A DNA stretch of 36,243 nt from Verrucomicrobiota bacterium (GCA_016871595.1 VHCY01000013.1:1-36243), one strand, 5' to 3'. Shown: positions 20,060 through 27,817, numbered from the stretch's first letter. Notes: generated by a model from the sequence alone, not told the origin. Numbers and translations are program-made.

Positions 20060-20533
20060 ATGGCCTCCTTCCTCATCGAAGTCACCCTGCCCGCGATGGG
20101 CGCGACGGTGAACGAACTCACCGTCATCTCCCTGAAGGCCCAGCCGGGCGAGACCGTCCGCAAGGGCCAGAAGCTCGCGGAGCTGGAGAGCGACAAGTCG
20201 GTCTTCGACTTCGAATCGCCGGCGGATGGCGTGTTGCGGGCGATTTTGGTGGCTGCCGGGGATGTCCGACCCTCCGGTTCCCCGTTCCTGCGCCTGGAGA
20301 CCGAGGACGAGTCCCTGCGGCACCTGGCAGCCGGCGCGGCCCCGGCTCCGGCCCCGGCGCCATCCCCCGCGCCCGCGGCCGCGGCGGCCCTCATCTGGAC
20401 CCCCCGGGCGACCAAGTTGGCGCAGGAGGCGGGATTGGATCCGGCCACGCTGACGGGCATGGAGGCGACGGGGCCGGGCGGGCGGGTGTCCGGCGACGAC
20501 GTCGCGCGGTACCTGGCGGCGCGGAAATCTTGA
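20060..20533 (+). CDS. lipoyl domain + E3-binding domain protein lacking the E2 catalytic domain
   Basis: A 157-residue protein with the N-terminal part of a 2-oxoacid dehydrogenase E2. Residues 4-80 form a lipoyl domain with the modified Lys expected at residue 46 in ELESDKSVFDFESPADG; the DKS form indicates lipoyl rather than biotin (AMKM). An Ala/Pro linker (about 92-108) leads to a peripheral subunit-binding (E3-binding) domain at about 113-155 (TPRATKLAQEAGLDPATL...GPGGRVSGDDVARYLA). The ~230-residue acyltransferase domain with the HxxxDG motif is absent, and the gene ends cleanly at a stop that overlaps the region before the fabH-like gene, so this is not an obvious frameshift remnant. 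It may act as a swinging-arm acyl carrier partnered with an E1/E3 encoded elsewhere. That role is inference. Confidence 0.88.
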   Translation: MASFLIEVTLPAMGATVNELTVISLKAQPGETVRKGQKLAELESDKSVFDFESPADGVLRAILVAAGDVRPSGSPFLRLETEDESLRHLAAGAAPAPAPAPSPAPAAAAALIWTPRATKLAQEAGLDPATLTGMEATGPGGRVSGDDVARYLAARKS

Positions 20534-20571
20534 GTCGACGTTGCCCGGAGGAGGGGTTTCCCTCGCGCCGC

Positions 20572-21570
20572 TTGAGCATTCATTCCGAGACGGTCTGCAT
20601 CGCCGGCGTCGGCCACGCCGCCCCGGCCAACATCCGACCGAACAGTGAGATCCTGAAGGCCTTTCCGCACCGGACGGAGGAGGAGATGATCCGCCTGACG
20701 GGCATCCGGGAGCGCCGGCACGCGGCCGAGGATGAGACCGCGACCGAGCTGGCGGTCATCGCCGTCCAGCACGCCTTGGAGCAGGCCGGGATGCCCGTTT
20801 CCGCGATCGATGGGATCATTATGGCCACCATCATCCCCGATCAGCCGGTGCCGTCCGCCGCGAGCGCGTTGGCCCGCCGTCTCGGGGTGCCGCGGGCGCT
20901 GGCCTTCGATGTGAACGCCGCCTGTTCCGGCTGGTTGTACGCGCTGGAGGTTGGCCGCTCGTTCATTGTGGCTGGCACGGCCCGGAACCTCGTGGTGGTC
21001 ACGGCCGAACTGCTTTCGCGCATCACCAATCCCCAGGACCACGAGACCGCTTTCCTGTTTGGGGATGGCGCCGGGGCGGCGGTCCTGACCGCGGGCGCCG
21101 GCGGGCATCGCCTCCACCGGATGGGCCTGAGCGGCGATGCGGACCAGTTTGAGTCGATCCAGCGTCCCGGCGGCGGGGCCCGGATGCCGTGGCCCGGGGC
21201 GGAGGGGTGCGACAAAGAGCACTTTTACCTGCAGATGAACGGCACCTCCGTGTTCAAACACGCGGTGATCGGGTTTTCCGAGCAGATCGAGCAGACCCTA
21301 GCCCGAGAGAACCTGCGGCCCGAGGACATTGCCTGGGTGGTGCCCCACCAGGCGAACGCGCGCATCCTGACCGCGGTGAGCAAGCGGGTGGGCATTCCCT
21401 ACGACCGCTTTGTCGTGACCATCTCCAAGTACGGCAACACCAGTGCGGCCAGCGTTTCGATGGCCTTGGGCTGGGCGGCCGAGGAGGGGATCTTTTCCCC
21501 GGGCGACCGGATCATCTTCTGCAGTGTCGGCGCCGGCCTGACCTTCGCCGGCGGCCTGCTCGTGTGGTGA
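20572..21570 (+). CDS. 3-oxoacyl-ACP synthase III (FabH)-like ketosynthase
   Basis: A thiolase-fold ketosynthase III of about 332 residues. The catalytic triad is present: Cys118 in NAACSGWLYAL, His in VPHQANARI and Asn in KYGNTSAASVSMALG. FabH proteins start initiation of fatty acid synthesis by condensing an acyl-CoA with malonyl-ACP, but this group also holds many special-purpose enzymes. The open frame begins at TTG 20530, overlapping the lipoyl gene stop; the TTG at 20572 (MSIHSETVCIAGVG) matches the family N-terminus better and is preferred. The sequence GEGFPS... between them carries a GGAGGAGG run at about 20547 that lies rather far upstream for a Shine-Dalgarno. The pairing with a lipoyl-carrier protein suggests an acyl primer other than acetyl-CoA, which is inference. 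Confidence 0.88.
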   Translation: MSIHSETVCIAGVGHAAPANIRPNSEILKAFPHRTEEEMIRLTGIRERRHAAEDETATELAVIAVQHALEQAGMPVSAIDGIIMATIIPDQPVPSAASALARRLGVPRALAFDVNAACSGWLYALEVGRSFIVAGTARNLVVVTAELLSRITNPQDHETAFLFGDGAGAAVLTAGAGGHRLHRMGLSGDADQFESIQRPGGGARMPWPGAEGCDKEHFYLQMNGTSVFKHAVIGFSEQIEQTLARENLRPEDIAWVVPHQANARILTAVSKRVGIPYDRFVVTISKYGNTSAASVSMALGWAAEEGIFSPGDRIIFCSVGAGLTFAGGLLVW

Positions 21571-21582
21571 GCCGCGGCCCGG

Positions 21583-21611
21583 TTGCGCCGGGCGGCTTGC
21601 CGGCCTAGACT
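21583..21611 (+). promoter_or_regulatory. promoter of pcm (TTGCGC-N17-TAGACT)
   Basis: TTGCGC at 21583-21588 and TAGACT at 21606-21611 are exactly 17 bp apart, in the fabH-pcm gap. The -10 matches TATAAT at four of six positions. The ATG at 21641 would have a leader of about 22 bases, which contains a small CCGGC/GCCGG hairpin. This is the best housekeeping-type promoter before the microcompartment region. Confidence 0.5.
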
Positions 21612-21640
21612 GGGGTACCGGCGGAAAGGCCGGTTTCCCG

Positions 21641-22360
21641 ATGTGGCCGTTTTTTCCTTGGTTGGCGCTGGCGGCCGCCGAAACCGGCGGCGCCGCGGTG
21701 GCGGACGGGCCCGACCCGTTCCGGGCCGCCCGCGAAAACCTGGTCACTACGGCGGTTGCGGCTGCCGGCGCGACCGATCCGGCGGTGCGGTCGGCCCTCC
21801 GGCGTGTGCCCCGGCACCTTTTCGTGCCGGAACGTTTCCACGCGCAGGCCTACGCCGACCATTCTCTGCCCATCGGCCACGGCCAGACGATCTCCCAGCC
21901 TTCGCTGGTGGGCCTGATGACCCAGTTCCTCGCGTTGTCGCCGGACGCGCGGGTGCTGGAGGTCGGCACCGGCTCAGGGTACCAGGCGGCGATCCTGGCG
22001 GAGATCGTGCGCGAGGTCTACACGGTGGAGATCGTCGCCCCGCTGGCCTGCGAGGCGGCGGCGCGGCTGGCCGCGCTGGGATACGCGAAGGTCGCGGTGC
22101 GGGCGGGGGACGGTTATGCGGGTTGGCCGGAGGCCGCGCCGTTCGACGCGATCATCGTGACCTGCGCGCCGGAGCGGGTGCCGCCGGCGTTGCGGGAACA
22201 GTTCAAGCCCGGTGGGCGGCTGTGCATCCCCGTGGGACCTGCGGGCCGTGAACAGGAGCTGCGCCTGCTGGAAAAGGGTGCCGACGGGACCTTGGTGCTG
22301 CGCGCGGTGCTCCCGGTGCGCTTCGTGCCGATGACCGGGCGGGTGGCCGCTCCGCCGTGA
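21641..22360 (+). CDS. pcm: protein-L-isoaspartate O-methyltransferase, with hydrophobic leader
   Basis: A 239-residue SAM-dependent enzyme that methylates L-isoaspartyl residues for repair of aged proteins. Motifs are RRVPRHLFVPERF, the family signature GHGQTISQPSLVGLMT, SAM motif I VLEVGTGSGYQAAIL, and FDAIIVTCAPERVPPAL; the C-terminus RFVPMTG is typical. The core starts near residue 25 (DPFRAARENLV); the first 20 residues, MWPFFPWLALAAAETGGAAV, are hydrophobic and family-foreign. They look like a short signal peptide or membrane anchor lacking a positive n-region, which would place the enzyme outside the cytoplasm. A GTG at 21698 would give a leaderless cytosolic form. The promoter at 21583-21611 supports the upstream ATG but does not exclude the GTG. 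Confidence 0.9.
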   Translation: MWPFFPWLALAAAETGGAAVADGPDPFRAARENLVTTAVAAAGATDPAVRSALRRVPRHLFVPERFHAQAYADHSLPIGHGQTISQPSLVGLMTQFLALSPDARVLEVGTGSGYQAAILAEIVREVYTVEIVAPLACEAAARLAALGYAKVAVRAGDGYAGWPEAAPFDAIIVTCAPERVPPALREQFKPGGRLCIPVGPAGREQELRLLEKGADGTLVLRAVLPVRFVPMTGRVAAPP

Positions 22361-22369
22361 ACGGGGCGG

Positions 22370-22392
22370 GCCCGGGCCGGCTCAACCCGGGC
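22370..22392. terminator. hairpin between convergent pcm and methyltransferase genes
   Basis: A perfect 7-bp GCCCGGG/CCCGGGC stem (22370-22376 with 22386-22392) with a 9-base loop overlaps the stop codon of the minus-strand methyltransferase gene. It has no T run on either side, so it is at best a bidirectional, factor-assisted terminator. Confidence 0.35.
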
Positions 22393-22993
22393 GGCGGGCA
22401 AATACCTGCACCACGGCGCTGCGCCCCTGGTGCGAAGGGCCCTCGTCGAGGTCCGTCTCCCGCTGCTGCGCGACCAGCAGGTCGAGCCCGGCGCAGTCCG
22501 CGCGCAGGTCCTCGAGCGTCATCAGCAGCTCCGGCGCGTCCACCGGTCCCCCGGTCCGGTGGTGGACCTGGTCGGGATGGTACGCTTCCAAAATAAATCC
22601 CCCGCCGGGTCGGAGTCCCGCGGCCGCCGCCCGGTGCACGCGGGCGCGCAGGGCGGGGGGCAGATGAACAAACGTGGCGACGATGCCCGCCCACGCTCCC
22701 GGCGTGATCGCGAAGGCGCCGAGGTCGGCCGTGACGGTCGTCAGGACCACCCCGTGCCGCGCCGCGAGTTGGCGGGCCTTGGCGAGGCCCACGGCCGATT
22801 GGTCGACCGCGGTGACGGCGTGGCCGCGCCGGGCGAGGAAAACCGCGTTGCGGCCCTCACCCTCGCCGAGGCACAGGACGGGCCCGGGCGGGAGGTGCAC
22901 GGAGCATGCGGCGACGAAGGCGTTCGGCTCCGTGCCGTAGCAATAGTCGATCGCGCCGTAGCGTCGGTCCCAGAAGCTGGCGTCGTAGGTCAT
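22382..22993 (-). CDS. class I SAM-dependent methyltransferase
   Basis: A 203-residue Rossmann-fold methyltransferase. The N-terminus YDASFWDRRYGAIDYCYGTEPNAFV and SAM motif I VLCLGEGEGRNAVFLARRGHAVTAVDQS are characteristic of a widespread group of TehB/UbiE-like small-molecule methyltransferases whose substrates are mostly unknown. The acidic end of strand 2 (AVDQS) would bind the ribose. The C-terminal FILEAYHPDQ segment carries the usual post-motif. It is the last gene of the minus-strand run, 12 bases after the thioredoxin-like gene, so co-transcription is likely; the functional link is not evident. Confidence 0.87.
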   Translation of the reverse strand: MTYDASFWDRRYGAIDYCYGTEPNAFVAACSVHLPPGPVLCLGEGEGRNAVFLARRGHAVTAVDQSAVGLAKARQLAARHGVVLTTVTADLGAFAITPGAWAGIVATFVHLPPALRARVHRAAAAGLRPGGGFILEAYHPDQVHHRTGGPVDAPELLMTLEDLRADCAGLDLLVAQQRETDLDEGPSHQGRSAVVQVFARRPG

Positions 22994-23005
22994 CGGCGGG
23001 GCGCG

Positions 23006-23788
23006 TCAGACGTTCACCGCCATCGTGTAGGCGCGGAAGAACTGCTCGGTGACCGGGTGGCGCATCCCGAGGTGGCGGAATACCGCGAGGCAGAGGCCGC
23101 GCGCGCGTTGGTCGTCGAAGGCTGGTTGTTCCTCCAGCACGCCGAGGAGCGCGGTAAGGCCTGGGACGAAATCCCCGGCCTGCAGGCGGGTGAGCGCCTC
23201 GCGGTAGCGCAGGCCGAGCTGACCGCCGGGGAGCCCGGGACTCTGGCCGGGACGGAGGAACGCGGTGGCGAGAGTGCGGGCGAGGTCGGCGTCCTCCGCC
23301 CAGGCGGAGCCCGCGGCCACGGGGTCGGCGAGTCGGAGGGCGGCGGCGGGATCCACGAAGGCCTCAGCGCGGGCGGTGAGGGCGGCGAGTTCGCCGTCGG
23401 CGGGGAGGGTGGCCTGGAGCGGCCGGAGAAGGCGGGCGGCGGCGGGGGCGTCGCCCGCGTGGAGGAGCGTCCGAGCGCGGGTCATCGCTTCGCGGCGCGG
23501 GGTGGGAAGGTGTTGCGCGAGCCAGTCACGCAGGCGCGGTTCGGGGAGGGCGCCGGAGAACTGCGCCACGACGGCGCCGTGGTGGAAGAGGCGCACGTCC
23601 GGGATGCCGCGGATGCCGAATTGTTCCGCGAGGTTGGGGTGTCGTTCGGTGTCGATCTTGACGAGTCGCCAGCGTCCGGCGGCCTCGGCGGCGAGTTTCT
23701 CGAGGACGGGGCCGAGCATCTTGCAGGGCCCGCACCACGGGGCCCAAAAGTCGACCAGCACGGGCCCGGTCTGGCTGGCGGCGGTCAC
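23006..23788 (-). CDS. thioredoxin domain protein with C-terminal TPR-like region (CnoX/YbbN-like)
   Basis: A 260-residue protein with an N-terminal thioredoxin fold (active site WAPWCGPCK near residue 19, cis-Pro segment RGIPDVRLF near 60) and a helical Ala/Leu-rich C-terminal half that resembles the TPR region of CnoX/YbbN, a chaperone-linked thioredoxin. Both active-site Cys are kept, unlike E. coli CnoX, so it may be redox active. The first usable start codon is GTG at 23788, yet the in-frame codons just upstream read DLQDFAQDV, which matches the usual N-terminal strand of thioredoxins. This suggests that translation begins upstream, possibly at the CTG at 23821, or that the real N-terminus is slightly shortened. 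It lies 70 bases after recD2. Confidence 0.88.
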   Translation of the reverse strand: MTAASQTGPVLVDFWAPWCGPCKMLGPVLEKLAAEAAGRWRLVKIDTERHPNLAEQFGIRGIPDVRLFHHGAVVAQFSGALPEPRLRDWLAQHLPTPRREAMTRARTLLHAGDAPAAARLLRPLQATLPADGELAALTARAEAFVDPAAALRLADPVAAGSAWAEDADLARTLATAFLRPGQSPGLPGGQLGLRYREALTRLQAGDFVPGLTALLGVLEEQPAFDDQRARGLCLAVFRHLGMRHPVTEQFFRAYTMAVNV

Positions 23789-23858
23789 GTCCTGCGCAAA
23801 ATCCTGGAGGTCGTGGTGCAGCGGTGAAGAAGGTTCGGGGCAGTCGGGGCGGGCGAGG

Positions 23859-26102
23859 TCAGGTGGTTGGCGCGGAGCGGAGAGCGGCGATCTTCTCGCG
23901 GAGGTGGGTGACGCGTTGTTTCGATTCCGCGTTGCGCACTGCCATCGCGTAGGCGGCGGGTTCGCCGATGAGCACGACCTTTTTCCGGCCGCGGGTGATC
24001 GCGGTGTAGAGCAGGTTGCGCTGGAGCATCATGAAGTGCGCCTTCAACAGCGGCACCACCACGAGCGGGTACTCGCTGCCCTGCGACTTGTGGATGCTGA
24101 TCGCGTAGGCGAGCGCGAGGTCGCCGGTCTCGCCGCGCTCGAACCGGTGCCGCTCCCCGTCGAACTCCGCCTCGAGGGCCCCGTGTTCCGCATCGATCGC
24201 GGCCACGGTGCCGATGTCGCCGTTGAAGAGCCCCTGCTCGTAGTTGTTCCGCAGCTGGATCACCTTGTCGCCGGGCCGGTACTCGCCCGAGGGAAAGCGC
24301 AAGCCGCGGGCGTTGCCGTTGAGGGCCTCCTGCAGGCGGAGGTTCAGGTTACCGACGCCGGCGATGCCCTTGTGCATCGGCGCGAGCAGCTGCACGTCCG
24401 CTGCGGGGCGGAACCAAGCCCAGTGCCGGGGCACGTACTCGGTGCAGAGCTCGACCACCTTGCGCACGCAGTCCTCCTGGTCCGCGGCGGTCACGAACGC
24501 TAGGTCGGCCCAGACTGGGATCTCGGCCACCGAGGAAACTGCGGGCGGCAGGGCGGGGTCGCCCGCGTTGATCGCGTGAGCGGTGGTGACGATGCGACTC
24601 TGCCCCTGCTGGCGGTAGATGACGGCGAGGCGGGTGACGGGGACCGCGCCCGTGGCGATCAAGTCCTTGAGCACGTTGCCGGCGCCCACGCTGGGGAGCT
24701 GGTCGGTGTCGCCCACCAGCAGCAGGTGGGCGCGGGACGGGACCGCGGCCACGAGGGCGGCGGCGAGGCGCGAGTCGAGCATCGAGGCCTCGTCCACCAC
24801 GAGGAAGTCCGTGGCGAGCGGCTTGTGCTCGTTGGCGTCGAAGCCCCCTTGGCTCGCGTCGAAGCGGAGGAGGCGGTGAAGGGTGGAGGCGAAGCCGCCG
24901 GTGGTCTCGGCGAGGCGCTGCGCGGCGCGGCCCGTGGGGGCAGCGAGGTGCACGCGGGCCTTCTTGGCGCGGAGGATGTCGACTAGGGCGCGGAGGATGG
25001 TGGTCTTGCCGGTGCCGGGGCCGCCGGTCAGGACGGAGACCTTGCTCGCGAGGGCGGTGCGGACGGCGTCGCGCTGGAGCGGGTGGAACGTGAACCCGGC
25101 GCGCTCCTCGGCCCACGTCACCGCCGCGTCGAGGCGGATGGGCGGGAGTCCGCTGGGGACGCGGGTTAGCCGGGTCATGGCGCCGGCGATGCGCTGTTCG
25201 GCGCGGTCGTGGGTGGGCAGCTGGATCATCCCGGAGCCGGGGAGGGGCGGGGAGTCGCTGGGCGGGTCGTGGCGGACGAGGGCGCGGGCGGCGACGAGGG
25301 CCTCGATGCGCTCAGCGACGCGGGCGGAGGGGGTCTCGAGCAGCGCGGCCGTGTGCTCGGCGAGTTCCGCGGCGCGGAACGCGGTGTGGCCCTCCTCCTG
25401 CAGGGTCTCGAGCGCGTAGAGGATGCCGGCGTCGAGGCGCGGCGGGGCGTCGTTGGCGAAGCCGAGGTTGATCGCGATGCGGTCGGCGGTGCGGAAGCCG
25501 ATCCCCTCGATCTCGCGGGCGGCGCGGTAGGGTTCGGTCGAGAGGACGCGCCGGGCGTCCGCGCCGAACTGCCGCACCAGCTTCACGCACTGGGCGGGCG
25601 TGACCCCGTAGGTCTGGAGGAAGATGTACAGGTCGCGCTCGGTGCGCTTGGCGTCCCACGCCTCCTTGATGGCGGTGGCGCGCTTGCGGCCGATGCCGGG
25701 TACGTCGCGGAGGCGGGCGGATTCCTCGCTGAGGACGCGGAGTGTGTCGGTGCCGAAGGCGTCGACGATCTTGTTGGCGTAGACCTTGCCGATGCCGGGA
25801 ACGAGGCCGCTGCCGAGGTAGCGGCGGATACCGTGGACGCTGGAGGGCAGCTCGCTGCGGAAGGTGGCGACCTTGAACTGGTCCCCGTGCTGGGCGTGGC
25901 GGACCCATTCGCCGGTGAGGTGGAGCGTCTCCCCGCACTCGACCCCCGGGAGCGGGCCGACGACCGTGACCAGCGGGGGCCGGGCGCGGCCGGCGCCGGG
26001 GGCGGCCTCGGGGCGCAGCTCCGCGATCGTGTAGTGGTTCTCCTCGTTGAGGAAGACGATGCGCTCGATGACGCCGCTGAGCGTGGCGGGCGGGGAGGGC
26101 AC
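23859..26102 (-). CDS. recD2: ATP-dependent RecD2-family DNA helicase
   Basis: A 747-residue superfamily 1B 5'-3' helicase of the RecD2 type, which works without RecBC. The N-terminal region (LSGVIERIVFLNEENHYTIAEL) and the helix-hairpin-helix region (VPGIGRKRATAIKEAWDAK) mark RecD2. The helicase motifs are complete: LTGGPGTGKTTILRALVD (Walker A), AAPTGRAAQRLAE, VVDEASMLDSRLAAALV (Walker B), VGDTDQLPSVGAGNVL, IYRQQGQSRIV, AYAISIHKSQGSEYP and LLYTAITRGRKKVVL. The start is GTG at 26102; no Shine-Dalgarno is obvious. The gene sits inside the minus-strand run 24 bases after the small membrane protein. Its role is DNA repair or replication-fork processing by family knowledge. Confidence 0.95.
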   Translation of the reverse strand: MPSPPATLSGVIERIVFLNEENHYTIAELRPEAAPGAGRARPPLVTVVGPLPGVECGETLHLTGEWVRHAQHGDQFKVATFRSELPSSVHGIRRYLGSGLVPGIGKVYANKIVDAFGTDTLRVLSEESARLRDVPGIGRKRATAIKEAWDAKRTERDLYIFLQTYGVTPAQCVKLVRQFGADARRVLSTEPYRAAREIEGIGFRTADRIAINLGFANDAPPRLDAGILYALETLQEEGHTAFRAAELAEHTAALLETPSARVAERIEALVAARALVRHDPPSDSPPLPGSGMIQLPTHDRAEQRIAGAMTRLTRVPSGLPPIRLDAAVTWAEERAGFTFHPLQRDAVRTALASKVSVLTGGPGTGKTTILRALVDILRAKKARVHLAAPTGRAAQRLAETTGGFASTLHRLLRFDASQGGFDANEHKPLATDFLVVDEASMLDSRLAAALVAAVPSRAHLLLVGDTDQLPSVGAGNVLKDLIATGAVPVTRLAVIYRQQGQSRIVTTAHAINAGDPALPPAVSSVAEIPVWADLAFVTAADQEDCVRKVVELCTEYVPRHWAWFRPAADVQLLAPMHKGIAGVGNLNLRLQEALNGNARGLRFPSGEYRPGDKVIQLRNNYEQGLFNGDIGTVAAIDAEHGALEAEFDGERHRFERGETGDLALAYAISIHKSQGSEYPLVVVPLLKAHFMMLQRNLLYTAITRGRKKVVLIGEPAAYAMAVRNAESKQRVTHLREKIAALRSAPTT

Positions 26103-26126
26103 GGCGGGACGGCGGCCGGCGCGCGC

Positions 26127-26288
26127 TCAGCGCCGCTCCGGTGGCGGGCGATCCGCGGCTCCGAGGGTCGCGGTGAGGTCGCGGATCTCGCGCCCGGCCT
26201 TCCAGCCGACGTGGAACACGAGGAAGCCGTACCACGCGAGGGACGCGGCCAGCAGGAGGCCCCAAATGGCGACGAGGACGGGGTTCAT
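26127..26288 (-). CDS. 53-residue single-pass membrane protein coupled to the symporter
   Basis: A short gene starting at ATG 26288 and ending TGA at 26127. Its ATG overlaps the symporter stop in an ATGA (26285-26288), the usual sign of translational coupling. Residues 3-27 form one hydrophobic helix (VLVAIWGLLLAASLAWYGFLVF), followed by HVGWKAGREIRDLTATLG and a Pro/Arg-rich tail. Composition is not that of a random frame: all charged residues fall after the helix, giving a basic cytosolic flank consistent with an N-out or N-in short anchor. Several sodium/solute symporters have small membrane partners encoded next to them, so a subunit or stabiliser role is a reasonable inference. I do not recognise a named family. 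Confidence 0.72.
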   Translation of the reverse strand: MNPVLVAIWGLLLAASLAWYGFLVFHVGWKAGREIRDLTATLGAADRPPPERR

Positions 26289-27754
26289 TGGCGGAGGGGT
26301 CGGGCGGGGGACAGAAGGGAACCCGCGACCATCCCGAGGGCCGCGAGGGTGAAGGAAGAGGCGCCGGCGACCTCGGGCGCGATGGCTAGGCGCTGGCCGA
26401 GGACGAGGAAGGCGACGGGACCCACGGCCCCGAGCACCAGCGCCGCGACCGCACCGGTGGCGTTGGCGCGCGGCCAGTAGAGCCCGGCCACGAGTAGCGT
26501 GAAGACGCTGGCGAGGTAGATGTTGCCGGTGACGGCCAGGTAGTCCCAGGCGTTGCCCGGCAGCTCATACCAGAGCCCGTAGAACAGCAGGAAGACGGCG
26601 ATCGCCACGACCAGCGCGCGCGTGAGGCGCAGCTGCGCGGGCGGGGAGAGCGGCCGCTTCAGGCACGGGGCGACGAGGTCGTTGTAGATCACGGTCGCCC
26701 AGGTCAGCATGTAGCCGCTGTCGGTGGACATCTCGGCCGCCAGCATCGCGGCCACCACGAGCCCGATCAGGCCGGCCGGCAGCACCACGCCGAGGAAGTG
26801 CGGCATCGCGGTCAGGCTCGTCAGCCCCTCCGGCAGCCCGCCCTGCGCCGCGAACCACACGCAGGCGGCCGCGCCCCAGAGCCCGGGGAGCAGGAAGCGG
26901 CCGACGAAGTAGAACGCCGTGCGCCGGTACATCGCCCGCGCGGTGTCCGCGTTGCGGGCCGAGAGCACGCGGCTGATCTGCGTCTGCCACGTGGTCACCA
27001 CCGCGAGCTGGAAGACAAACTGCCAAAGCAGGTAGCCCCAGCCGAAGGAGGACTCGTGGACCGGGTTGTACGGGTGCCCCTTCAGCTGGCCAGCGCCCCA
27101 GGCCGCTTCGAGTCCCGCGGTGAGCGGTGTCCAGCCGATCTGCACCAGCACGAGTACCGAGGTGACCACGATACCCACTCCCATCACGAGGAACTGCAGG
27201 TAATCGGTGACCAGCACGGAGAGCATCCCGCCGAGAGCCGTGTAGAGCAGCACCAGTCCGAGCAGCGCGGTCATCGTCCATTCGAGTGCGCCCGGCGGCA
27301 GGCCGATGGCGTGGACGAGGAACTCGCCCCCGAGGCGCAGGAAGATACCCATGTTGAGCAGGCCGCCGAGGACCACGAACAGCCCGGCCAGCCAGCGGAC
27401 GCGCGGGCTGAAGCGCCGTTCGAACAGTTCTGGGATGGTCATGATCCCCGAGGCGCGCAGCGGGCCGATCACGAACCCGGTGCGGCCCACGAACCACATC
27501 ACCAGCCACATGATCACGCCGATCGCCGCCCCCGCGAAGCCCTTCTCGTAGCCCAGCTGGGCCGTGTACATGATCGTGACGAGCCCGAGTTCCGTCGCCG
27601 CCAGCGAGGCGATGCCGAGGTTCACGTCCATCTCGCGCCCGGCCACCGCGAAGTCCTGCACGCCGCGCACGAACCGCCGCATCCACAGCCCGGCGGCGAG
27701 GCAGCCGGCGAGGTAGACGAGGATGATCGACCAATCGAGGAGCGTCAGCTTCAT
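26285..27754 (-). CDS. sodium:solute symporter (SSS family)
   Basis: A 489-residue transporter of the SSS family (LeuT fold) with about 13 hydrophobic segments. The start MKLTLLDWSIILVYLAGCLAAGLWMRR is typical. Landmarks are DFAVAGREMDVNLGIASLAATELG near residue 35, the GLRASGIMTIPELFERRFSPRVR region and the QTQISRVLSARNADTARAMYRRTAF segment, which corresponds to the family signature around the middle of the protein. The substrate (sugar, organic acid or nucleoside) is not predictable here. It is transcribed after the HAD phosphatase with a 64-base gap and is followed by the overlapping small membrane protein. Confidence 0.92.
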   Translation of the reverse strand: MKLTLLDWSIILVYLAGCLAAGLWMRRFVRGVQDFAVAGREMDVNLGIASLAATELGLVTIMYTAQLGYEKGFAGAAIGVIMWLVMWFVGRTGFVIGPLRASGIMTIPELFERRFSPRVRWLAGLFVVLGGLLNMGIFLRLGGEFLVHAIGLPPGALEWTMTALLGLVLLYTALGGMLSVLVTDYLQFLVMGVGIVVTSVLVLVQIGWTPLTAGLEAAWGAGQLKGHPYNPVHESSFGWGYLLWQFVFQLAVVTTWQTQISRVLSARNADTARAMYRRTAFYFVGRFLLPGLWGAAACVWFAAQGGLPEGLTSLTAMPHFLGVVLPAGLIGLVVAAMLAAEMSTDSGYMLTWATVIYNDLVAPCLKRPLSPPAQLRLTRALVVAIAVFLLFYGLWYELPGNAWDYLAVTGNIYLASVFTLLVAGLYWPRANATGAVAALVLGAVGPVAFLVLGQRLAIAPEVAGASSFTLAALGMVAGSLLSPARPLRQ

Positions 27755-27817
27755 TTGGCGGGGTGGGGGCGAGGATGAGCCGGCGCGGCGCGGGGAAAAG
27801 GCGAAACTACCCCTGGC

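Noticed and set aside
20060-20533. Lipoyl protein as a frameshifted or truncated E2 pseudogene
   Set aside because: No acyltransferase-domain residues (HxxxDG region) appear in any frame downstream; the next gene begins at once and is intact, so this looks like a designed short protein.
20060-20533. Lipoyl protein read as a biotin carrier (AccB) next to fatty acid genes
   Set aside because: The modified Lys lies in ESDKS, the lipoyl form, not AMKM, and an E3-binding domain follows.
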